In this document: positions 56,645 to 63,360 of the stretch, piece by piece | How the letters are laid out: each line of letters opens with the position of its first letter | Position numbering within the stretch: position 1 is the stretch's first letter | NCBI GenBank assembly: GCA_022340805.1 | Contig: JAJDNF010000090.1 | Span: 1-63,360 of the forward strand | Direction: 5' to 3' | Source: Chromatiaceae bacterium | Lineage (GTDB): Bacteria > Pseudomonadota > Gammaproteobacteria > Chromatiales > Chromatiaceae | DNA length: 63,360 nucleotides | Translations under genes and position numbers: made by a program | The notes under the pieces: generated by a model | The model's input: only the letters and a program-made list of their open reading frames with translations | What the model was told of the DNA's origin: nothing | The model's database searches: none

Positions 56645-58660
56645 ATGTCTTACCAGGCCACGCTGGCATACAGGGCCGACCTTCAGGGACTGCGTGCTGT
56701 TGCAGTCACGCTGGTGGTGCTGTCGCATGCCGGTCTGCCAGGCCTGCCGGGCGGCTTCGTTGGTGTCGACATATTCTTCGTCCTGTCCGGCTACCTGATC
56801 ACCGGGCTGCTGGTGCGCGAATACCAGGTCAGCGGGCACATCGATCTGCTGGCCTTCGTCGCGCGGCGACTGAGGCGTCTGCTGCCCGCGCTGCTCAGTA
56901 TGCTGACCCTGGTGATGCTGCTCGGTAGCGTGCTGTTGTCGGGCCACGAGTTCAGCGAACAGACCGCATCCGTGGCCTACGCGGCGAGCTGGACCAGCAA
57001 CCTGTTCTTCACCTTTACGACCTTCGACTATTTCGCCGACCTGCACCTGCGCGACCTGTTCCTGCACACTTGGTCCCTGGGCGTCGAGGAACAGTACTAC
57101 CTGCTGTGGCCGGCCCTGTCCCTGCTGGTGCTTGCGCTGGCCAGGCGCCACCTCGTGCGCTGGGACAGTCGGCACGTGCTCCTGGCCGGCATCGCCATGC
57201 TGTTTGCCGGCAGCCTGGCCCTGTCGCTTTACTGGTCCTTCAGCAGGCCGCTGTGGGCGTTCTATCTGATGCCGTCGCGTGTGTGGCAGTTTGCACTGGG
57301 GGCCGCGGTGTTCGTCTGGTTCGAGGCCCGGACCAAACACCGCGTACCGGCCATGCGGCGCAGCGGCACGCTACGCTGGCATGCCCTTGCGCTGACCGGC
57401 CTGGGTCTGATCGTCGGCAGTGCGATCGGGCTGAACCCGCACCTGGTGTACCCGGGGGCCTGGGCCCTGCTGCCCTCGGCCGGAACAGCGATGCTGATCG
57501 CTGCCGGCGAACGACGCACGACGCATGGCATACCGGCCATGCTGTCCCGCCCGACCCTGGTGTGGATCGGTGACCACTCGTACTCCTGGTATCTGTGGCA
57601 TTGGCCGCTGCTCATGCTCGGATTCGCCTGGGGACTGGAAGGCAATCCGAGCGCGACCGCAGCCCTGGTATTGCTGTCATTACTGGTCGCGATGGTGAGT
57701 TATCGACGCATTGAGCTGCCCATCTGGAAAGGCCGACTGAGCGACGCCACGGCGCTGCGCAGCATAGGGATCTCGGGGCTCGGCATTGCACTCGCCGCCG
57801 TCGCGCTCGGACATATGAACGTCGCGTTACGCGACAGCGAGGCCCTTGGAGCGCAGCTGGCCCGATCGGCGCGCCAGGACATGCCGGACATTTACCGCAT
57901 GCATTGTGACACCTGGTACAAGAGTGCCAGCGTGCAGCCCTGCGTCATTGGCGCCGCTGATGCCAAACATACCGCCGTGCTGCTCGGCGACAGTATCGGC
58001 GCACAGTGGTATTCACTGCTGCCGGCGTTGTTCGACATGGAGCAATGGCGCCTGGTGGTACTGACCAAATCGGCCTGTGCGATGGTCGACCAGGACTACC
58101 AATACGCAGCCGCCGGCGGAACCTACACGGTGTGTACGCAGTGGCGCAACCAGGCCCTCGATGAAGTGGCGAGGATGGCGCCGGATGTCGTATTCGTCGG
58201 TAGCACCTCGAGCTATGCGTTCTCCGAGGCACAGTGGCACGCCGGGATGCAGCGGGTTCTGAGGCGCCTTACCGCGGCGGCGGGTCAGACGTTCGTGATA
58301 CCGGGCACGCCGATATTGTCGTTCGATGGACCGGCATGCCTGGAGCGATGGCTGACGCGGCATGCGGACCGTGGCGACCCGCCACACTCAGCATGCCGCG
58401 AACCCCTGGCGGGGAAGCAGGCATTGCGCGTGGCCGGCTATCTGCGGCAGGTCGTGGCGCTGTTCGAGAATGCCACGTTCCTCGACCTGAACGACCTGGT
58501 GTGCCCGGATGGCTATTGTGCGGCGCGCAACGCACAAGGCCAGGTGGTCTATCGTGACCGGAAACACCTGACTGACTCGTTCGTACGCGCCCAAGTGCCG
58601 TTGGTAAGGAACCGATTGCGCCAGACCGGTCGCAGCGTACTCCTGGCCGATCGGCGCTGA
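56645..58660 (+). CDS. OafA-type acyltransferase with C-terminal SGNH domain
   Basis: The 671-residue protein has an acyltransferase-3 domain of ten or so membrane helices (residues 1-400: YRADLQGLRAVAVTLVVLSH, FVGVDIFFVLSGYLITGLLV, LHTWSLGVEEQYYLLWPALS) and a periplasmic SGNH domain at about 420-660. The SGNH serine is in VLLGDSIGAQWYS and the catalytic His pair in DRKHLTD (DxxH). Proteins of this build O-acetylate LPS O-antigen or other surface glycans. The ATG at 56645 begins directly before the conserved part; the acceptor glycan is unknown. Confidence 0.92.
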   Translation: MSYQATLAYRADLQGLRAVAVTLVVLSHAGLPGLPGGFVGVDIFFVLSGYLITGLLVREYQVSGHIDLLAFVARRLRRLLPALLSMLTLVMLLGSVLLSGHEFSEQTASVAYAASWTSNLFFTFTTFDYFADLHLRDLFLHTWSLGVEEQYYLLWPALSLLVLALARRHLVRWDSRHVLLAGIAMLFAGSLALSLYWSFSRPLWAFYLMPSRVWQFALGAAVFVWFEARTKHRVPAMRRSGTLRWHALALTGLGLIVGSAIGLNPHLVYPGAWALLPSAGTAMLIAAGERRTTHGIPAMLSRPTLVWIGDHSYSWYLWHWPLLMLGFAWGLEGNPSATAALVLLSLLVAMVSYRRIELPIWKGRLSDATALRSIGISGLGIALAAVALGHMNVALRDSEALGAQLARSARQDMPDIYRMHCDTWYKSASVQPCVIGAADAKHTAVLLGDSIGAQWYSLLPALFDMEQWRLVVLTKSACAMVDQDYQYAAAGGTYTVCTQWRNQALDEVARMAPDVVFVGSTSSYAFSEAQWHAGMQRVLRRLTAAAGQTFVIPGTPILSFDGPACLERWLTRHADRGDPPHSACREPLAGKQALRVAGYLRQVVALFENATFLDLNDLVCPDGYCAARNAQGQVVYRDRKHLTDSFVRAQVPLVRNRLRQTGRSVLLADRR

Positions 58661-58697
58661 GGGGCGCCAGGGTCGACTTTGCAGCACGGCGCTGCGA

Positions 58698-59165
58698 TCA
58701 GTCGCGGCGCCCCCCGTCGAGACACAGTGTGGCGCGCCGCGACAGACGCCACAGGCGGCGCCAGAACCCTGCGCGGCGCGGTTGGTCGGCCGCCGCAAGA
58801 CTGCCGACGGCGCCCAGTTGTCCGCCGACCAGCAGCGCCTCGGGGACGCGGCCACGGATGGAATGCGCGACGCACCCGGCCAGGCCGGGTTCCGCGGCGA
58901 CGCTGACCCACAGCACATTCAGCCTGTAGTTGATGTCCGCAAACGCCACCTGCTCCCCGTACGATTCGCACACCTCGCGGATCAGCGCCGTGACCCGTGC
59001 ACGGGACAGTTCCGAACGACTGCCCAGACCCGGGATCAGCATCATGAAATCGGCCAGGCAGCGCCCATCCGGGGCGCGCGTCGGGGCCAGCCGCCAGAGC
59101 GGCTGGGCAGGACGCAGCAGCGCCGCCGCGGGCAGGTCTGGTTGCGATGATTTTGCGTGCGCCAT
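58698..59165 (-). CDS. Conserved protein of unknown function
   Basis: The 155-residue product has no signal peptide or membrane segment. A well-structured central part reads LADFMMLIPGLGSRS, IREVCESYGEQVAFADINYR, LNVLWVSVAAEPGLAGCVAH, and IRGRVPEALLVGGQLGAVG; it looks like a compact alpha/beta domain. The C-terminal 40 residues are basic (RRAGFWRRLWRLSRRA) and may contact membrane or nucleic acid. It is convergent with the acyltransferase gene, 37 bp apart. The ATG at 59165 is preferred to a TTG two codons earlier. I cannot name the family. Confidence 0.65.
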   Translation of the reverse strand: MAHAKSSQPDLPAAALLRPAQPLWRLAPTRAPDGRCLADFMMLIPGLGSRSELSRARVTALIREVCESYGEQVAFADINYRLNVLWVSVAAEPGLAGCVAHSIRGRVPEALLVGGQLGAVGSLAAADQPRRAGFWRRLWRLSRRATLCLDGGRRD

Positions 59166-59578
59166 GAACAACTATCCTAGTCACAAAATGACCGTCCGGC
59201 AGCGTCTGCAGCTGTCCCGCCCAGCACCCGCGCCGCCAGCGGCAATACCGGATTGACCCGCAAATTGCATGAAGGGTTTGGGAGTCAGGGTGTGATCGGC
59301 AGGGCAGTTGGGCTGATCGGCCGAAAAAGCATAGCCGACGCTATGGTTTGAGGGGGATTGGCGCAATTGCAAAGTCCGGCGCGGCCTGAGCCCGAACAGG
59401 CTAAACGGTCACGTCGAATACAGGGGCCGAAAAACGCATCGAACGCCCTCCGGACGTCACGCAATACAATCTGCCCGTCCGCCTTCATGCAATTTGCAGA
59501 TTAAAGACCCGGCGCCGTCGGCCGAATCAGATGGATGGGGAGAGTCCGGCCTGAAAGGCAACGCTGTCGGGGGAGCAT
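59166..59578. other. Divergent intergenic region containing a long inverted repeat
   Basis: About 410 bp between divergent genes. The main feature is the 16-bp inverted repeat at 59260/59482 with about 206 bp between its arms. AATTGCA-like units also occur at 59355-59365. Short openings on either strand have no recognisable protein pattern. A good ribosome-binding site (GGGGGAG) stands before the gene at 59579. Confidence 0.6.
59260..59497. repeat. 16-bp inverted repeat pair flanking a 206-bp segment
   Basis: The left arm GCAAATTGCATGAAGG (59260-59275) and right arm CCTTCATGCAATTTGC (59482-59497) are perfect reverse complements. Short GATT sequences lie a few bases outside both ends (59251-59254 and 59499-59502). 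The interior has no transposase gene. A MITE-like element or distant paired operator sites would both fit. Confidence 0.7.
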
Positions 59579-60391
59579 ATGGAACAGACCACAATGACTG
59601 AGATCGATCGAGATTTACTCGAAAACCTGCCGTTCGGGCTGCTGCTGCTTGATCCGCACGAGCGGATCCGCTGGGCCAACAAGGCCGCCGCGGAAATGCT
59701 CGGGGGTGTGGCCGGCGAACTTGCCGGGCGCAGCCTGGCCGAGCTCTCGCCGGCCGCGCAGCGCCTTGTAGGCAGCGAACCCAGGCTGCTGCATGACCCG
59801 GTCGGGCAGCGCTGGGTCCGCCGTGACCTGCAGCGCGGCAATGACGGCGACAGCCTGCTGGTCCTGGCCGATGTCACCGAGCAGGAGCGCCTGGCCGAGG
59901 AGAGCGCGCGGCTGCGCCAGCAGGTCGAGGACCTGACCCTGAACGACGAACTCACCGGCCTGCCCAACAAGCGCGCCATCAGTCAAGCGCTGGACCTGCA
60001 CATCTCTCGCAGCCGCCGTTACCGTAATCCCTTGAGCACGGTATTGGTACATGTCGACCTGCAGGGGTTCGCGGATCACGGCTCGCCATCCACCGACCCG
60101 GTGATCCTCGGCGTCTCGCGCTTTCTGCGCGACCGGCTGCGCTGGGTTGACCAGATCGCGCGCTGGGACGAGCAGTTCTTCCTGCTGGTCCTGCCGGAAA
60201 CCACCGAGGCCGATGCCCGTGGTCTGCTCGACAAGATCAGGGACGAACAGGCAACCATGCTGTTGCCCGAGGTGTTTGGCGAGCAACTGCCGCACCTCTC
60301 GTTCGGCCTGGCCTGCTGGACCAAGGGCGACGATATCCGGACCCTGCTGCGCAAGACCCTGAACGACCTGCGGGGCAGTAGTGGCAGCTGA
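59579..60391 (+). CDS. PAS domain plus degenerate GGDEF protein
   Basis: The 270-residue protein has an N-terminal PAS domain at about 10-105 (LPFGLLLLDPHERIRWANKA), a short coiled linker and a GGDEF-type domain at about 118-265 (DELTGLPNKRAISQALDLHI). The signature loop reads RWDEQFFLLVLP, that is DEQFF where GGDEF or GGEEF should be, so GTP catalysis is very unlikely. It might bind GTP or c-di-GMP, or act through protein contacts. GGGGGAG precedes the ATG. It ends 17 bp before cyaA, suggesting co-transcription and a link between PAS sensing and cAMP. Confidence 0.88.
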   Translation: MEQTTMTEIDRDLLENLPFGLLLLDPHERIRWANKAAAEMLGGVAGELAGRSLAELSPAAQRLVGSEPRLLHDPVGQRWVRRDLQRGNDGDSLLVLADVTEQERLAEESARLRQQVEDLTLNDELTGLPNKRAISQALDLHISRSRRYRNPLSTVLVHVDLQGFADHGSPSTDPVILGVSRFLRDRLRWVDQIARWDEQFFLLVLPETTEADARGLLDKIRDEQATMLLPEVFGEQLPHLSFGLACWTKGDDIRTLLRKTLNDLRGSSGS

Positions 60392-60408
60392 AAGCCGGCA
60401 GCCTGGCC

Positions 60409-63207
60409 ATGAGCGAAGCGGCGATCGATGATGGAGCTGGGCTCGGCCGCAAGCAGCTCAATCGCATCGTTGGCCGCTTTCTGGGGCTGCGCGACAAGCG
60501 GCTGACCCGGATACGTGCCACGCTGACCCACGAGCAGCGCAGTTTTTTCGATCTGCTGCCGCTGCTGTTGCACGTCAATCACCCGATGCTCCCGGGCTTC
60601 GTGTCGTCCGATACACCGGCAGGCGTTGTCGGGTACCGGCCGAGTCGCGAGCAGCTGCTGCTGGCCAGACGCTATGTGCGCGGCTTCAAGGACGAACGCC
60701 AGCTGAACCTGCAACGCCCGATCCGTGGCCTGTACCTGATGGGCAGCATGGGCAGCCTGGGCCAGACGGTCGGCAGCGATCTCGACTTCTGGCTGTGCTA
60801 CGGCGCAGATGTTGACGCTTTCGGGCGCGCCGCGCTGCAGCGCAAGGCGACGCTGCTCGAGGCGCATGCCACGGAGATCGGGCTGCATGCGCATTTCTTC
60901 CTGATGCACGATGCATCGTTCCGCAGCGGCGTGGTCGAGCAGCTGTCGAAGGAGAGCAGCGGCCACACCCAGCACACGCTGCTGCTCGAGGAATTTTACC
61001 GCACCGGTCTGCTGCTGGCCGGCAACCCGCTGCTGTGGTGGGTCGTGCCGCCCGAACACGAGCATGACTACGGCCGATACACCCGGCGCCTGATCGAAAA
61101 ACGCTTTATCCGCCCCGATCATTGGCTGGATTTCGGTGGCCTGCACGCACTGCCGGCCGAGGAGTTCTTCGGTGTAGCGCACTGGCAGCTATTCAAAGGC
61201 ATTGATGCGCCGTACAAATCACTGCTCAAGCTGATGCTGCTCGAGGCCTACGCCGCCGAGTATCCGCAGGTCGACTGGTTGTGCATGGAGACCAAGCGCG
61301 CGGTCTACCGCGGCGATCAGGTGGACGCCGACGAGGTCGACCCTTACCTGCTGATCCTGCAACGCATTACCCACTACCTGAGTTCGCGCAACGAAACCGA
61401 GCGTCTGCAGCTGGCGCGACGCGCGTTCTATTTCAAGGCCGGGCAGGCCCTGATGCGCGCGAACCCGCAGGCCGACTGGCGCTTTCGGGGGATGATGAAA
61501 CAATGCGAGAAGTGGGGCTGGACCGGCGCCGACATCGCGCTACTGGATACCCGCCCGCAGTGGAAGCTGGACCGCGTCGTCGCCGAGCGCAACGCCCTGG
61601 TCTCGGAACTGTCGCGCAGCTATCGCCTGCTGACCGAGTTCGCCCGCGAGCAGGATGCCGTGGCCAACCTGGACACCCGCGAACTGGCCCTGTTGGGGCG
61701 CAAGCTGTACGCGGCACTCGACAAGCGTCCGGGCAAGATCGAGCGCGTCAACCCCGGCATATCGCGCGACCTGTCGGAACGGACCCTGTGGCTGCGCCGG
61801 GTCGACGACGAGCCAGTGCGCTGGCAGCTGTTTCTGCACCCACCCGAAGAGATGCCGCACACCCCGGTCAAGACCAGTATCAGCCTGGTCGAGATCCTCA
61901 CCTGGCTGCACCTCAACGGCATCTGCGAACGTACGACGCAGGTCCACTACCTGCCGCAGGCGCACGGCTATGGCGAACCCGAGCAGGACAAAATACTCAA
62001 GACCCTGCGCAAGCGCCTGAACCGGCATCTGTCCACGGACGCCAGCCTCGATGCCTATGCCGCGGTCGCCAGGGGCCGGACCTCGACCTGGTTCGTCAAC
62101 GTCGCACACAACCCGCTGGCCAGCCACGCGGATGCCGGCTACCAGTTGATCAGCGAGCGCGTGGATGCGTTGAGTTTCGGCTCGGCGCACGATTGCCTGG
62201 TGGCCAACATCGAACACCTGTACACAACCAGCTGGGGAGAGGTTCGCATCGAACGCCACCCGGACGGCGCCGAGGGACTTCTGAACTGCCTGTGCCGGTA
62301 CCTGGACCTGTTCGTGCCGCACGCTCACAAGCCGGCAGCAATCGCTGCATACAGCTTTTCGTCCACGCGTGGCGGCGCGATCGCCGCACGGGTCGCGCGG
62401 CTCGTGCAATCGGTCGCCGACACCTTCCACGGGCAGGGATCTGAGGTGCGCTACCTGCTGCGCATCGCCGATCACTTCTACCAGCTGTACCATCGCAACG
62501 ACCGCTACACCTGGGCGCAAATCGGCGAGGACCGGGACCTGGCCCAGTATCTCGCGGAATCCGAGGGCGCGTTCCGGGCCACCCGCATCGATCGCCTGAG
62601 CATGCCCGAATCGCCGCTACCGTCGCTGATGACGCGCAACCTGCCCGGTGCGATCCAGGTCTTCTACGAGGTTCGCGAACACGCTATCCAGCTGTATGTC
62701 TTCGACGAGTGCGGTGCACTGTTCCAGCAACGCATTGCCAATGCCGACGAGTACTACCTGATGATCCAGCAACGCCGCTTCCTGGACACCTTTACCAGCC
62801 GCCGGCAAATCACCGACATTGACGGCAGCGGCGATCCGGGGCCGTTTTTTGCACGCATCGAGCAGCTGTCCTCGGGCGAGTGGCAGGTCACCGCGGTCAG
62901 AGTCCCGCGCACGCGAATCCTCGATCATACCGAGCTGACCCTGGCGGTGAGCCCTGGCGGACAGCTGCACGAAGGCTTCCGCCTGCAGCTCGGCAGTCAG
63001 GAATTCGACTCGCTAGTACTCGGTGACGCGCTGTACCGCGAGGTTGCCAAGCAACTGAAGCGCCTGCGCCACGGCGGCGCAGCCTACCCCGTGTACCTGA
63101 CCGGCGTGATCAGCGCCGAGGGCGATGCCGGCCGGCCGTGCGGTCTGATCGAGTTGCTGCGCCTCAAGCAGCAGGTCGAACAGCGCCTGCTTGAAGCCAT
63201 GCGCTGA
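60409..63207 (+). CDS. cyaA: Class I adenylate cyclase
   Basis: CyaA makes cAMP from ATP. The 932-residue protein has the class I catalytic N-terminal domain with the nucleotidyltransferase motif GSMGSLGQTVGSDLDFW (residues 112-128), RPIRGLYLM before it, and the large C-terminal regulatory region (HGYGEPEQDKILKTLRKRLN, GEVRIERHPDGAEGLLNCLC, SSTRGGAIAARVARL). It is longer than E. coli CyaA (848 residues). The gene is present whole and ends 153 bp before the window edge. A Crp-type cAMP receptor is expected elsewhere in the genome. Confidence 0.96.
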   Translation: MSEAAIDDGAGLGRKQLNRIVGRFLGLRDKRLTRIRATLTHEQRSFFDLLPLLLHVNHPMLPGFVSSDTPAGVVGYRPSREQLLLARRYVRGFKDERQLNLQRPIRGLYLMGSMGSLGQTVGSDLDFWLCYGADVDAFGRAALQRKATLLEAHATEIGLHAHFFLMHDASFRSGVVEQLSKESSGHTQHTLLLEEFYRTGLLLAGNPLLWWVVPPEHEHDYGRYTRRLIEKRFIRPDHWLDFGGLHALPAEEFFGVAHWQLFKGIDAPYKSLLKLMLLEAYAAEYPQVDWLCMETKRAVYRGDQVDADEVDPYLLILQRITHYLSSRNETERLQLARRAFYFKAGQALMRANPQADWRFRGMMKQCEKWGWTGADIALLDTRPQWKLDRVVAERNALVSELSRSYRLLTEFAREQDAVANLDTRELALLGRKLYAALDKRPGKIERVNPGISRDLSERTLWLRRVDDEPVRWQLFLHPPEEMPHTPVKTSISLVEILTWLHLNGICERTTQVHYLPQAHGYGEPEQDKILKTLRKRLNRHLSTDASLDAYAAVARGRTSTWFVNVAHNPLASHADAGYQLISERVDALSFGSAHDCLVANIEHLYTTSWGEVRIERHPDGAEGLLNCLCRYLDLFVPHAHKPAAIAAYSFSSTRGGAIAARVARLVQSVADTFHGQGSEVRYLLRIADHFYQLYHRNDRYTWAQIGEDRDLAQYLAESEGAFRATRIDRLSMPESPLPSLMTRNLPGAIQVFYEVREHAIQLYVFDECGALFQQRIANADEYYLMIQQRRFLDTFTSRRQITDIDGSGDPGPFFARIEQLSSGEWQVTAVRVPRTRILDHTELTLAVSPGGQLHEGFRLQLGSQEFDSLVLGDALYREVAKQLKRLRHGGAAYPVYLTGVISAEGDAGRPCGLIELLRLKQQVEQRLLEAMR

Positions 63208-63293
63208 CCCGGCGCGGTGCGCCGCTACCCCGGTGCATTACGGCCTTCCGGGCTAGGACGGTTGCCGGCGTAGCTGCCCGGCAAAATGTGCTG

Positions 63294-63309
63294 GTAGGGT
63301 GCAATGAGC
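63294..63309 (-). repeat. Dispersed REP-like repeat, second copy
   Basis: GTAGGGTGCAATGAGC is the exact reverse complement of 24612-24627, in the noncoding DNA after cyaA. Similar but inexact sequence continues beyond the identical 16 bp, as expected for a dispersed palindromic repeat family. Confidence 0.65.
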
Positions 63310-63360
63310 TGCGCGCATCGCGGCACATCCGGCGGCGTCAGGGGCCTTGTGGCCTGCGCC

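Noticed and set aside
59181..59488. Short minus-strand openings inside the 16-bp inverted repeat element as a possible transposase or toxin
   Set aside because: Products of 63-67 residues are Cys/Pro/Arg-rich without motif and lack good start signals.
59521..59578. Possible cyclic-di-GMP riboswitch before the PAS/GGDEF gene
   Set aside because: The GC-rich leader contains AGTCCGGCCTGAAAGGCAAC but lacks the conserved GEMM core and paired helices.

Overview
The window is GC-rich, densely coded gammaproteobacterial chromosome. The gene orders def-fmt-rsmB, dprA-smg-topA-tsaC-hemF, hemC-hemD-hemX-hemY and argH/algZ-algR, together with a class I adenylate cyclase, point to Gammaproteobacteria. 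A DsrC-family protein, c-type haem chemoreceptors, a di-haem cytochrome c and a type B succinate/fumarate oxidoreductase suggest a sulfur-oxidising or otherwise respiratory, motile lineage such as a Chromatiales relative. That assignment is inference; no rRNA gene is present and I saw no tRNA gene.

Layout. 1-8.5 kb: rsmB (cut by the window edge), fmt and def on the minus strand, divergent from a LysM protein, dprA, smg, topA and tsaC. 8.7-13.1 kb: a three-gene succinate dehydrogenase/fumarate reductase operon, then hemF. 13.2-18.8 kb: a thioredoxin-like/DUF302 pair, then hemC-hemD-hemX-hemY. 18.8-24.4 kb: a ferredoxin-type reductase, an NAD-dependent epimerase-like protein, a solute-binding protein, a secreted HExxH protein, a two-domain DsrC-like protein without cysteines, and a YihX-like HAD phosphatase. 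24.4-32.1 kb: a stem-loop-rich gap, a chemoreceptor broken by deletion and frameshift, a thioredoxin-fold-like protein, a di-haem cytochrome c, and two paralogous chemoreceptors with periplasmic CxxCH motifs, each preceded by a sigma-28-like promoter; a ParA-like ATPase lies between them. 32.2-40.3 kb: ubiD, an EpsH-type glycosyltransferase, gmhA, an outer-membrane-type protein, an SH3 protein, a YgfB-family gene and prlC. 40.6-51.2 kb: a GAF-PAS-GGDEF-EAL protein, the lemA/GIDE pair, a gamma carbonic anhydrase, a large lipoprotein, aroE, HPP protein, hemB, algR and algZ. 51.3-63.2 kb: argH, a solute-binding protein coupled to a GGDEF-EAL protein, a MazG-like hydrolase, an OafA-type acyltransferase, a conserved protein of unknown function, a PAS/degenerate-GGDEF protein and cyaA.

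Themes: haem and tetrapyrrole synthesis (hemB, hemC, hemD, hemF and the associated hemX/hemY), respiration (succinate oxidoreductase, cytochrome c, ubiquinone synthesis by ubiD), and signalling (three chemoreceptor loci, three cyclic-di-GMP proteins, cAMP, AlgZ/AlgR). The most unusual item is the DsrC-like fusion at 22983-23624. Next are the paired haem chemoreceptors and the decayed chemoreceptor between them and the repeat-rich gap. No CRISPR array, prophage or complete insertion sequence was recognised.
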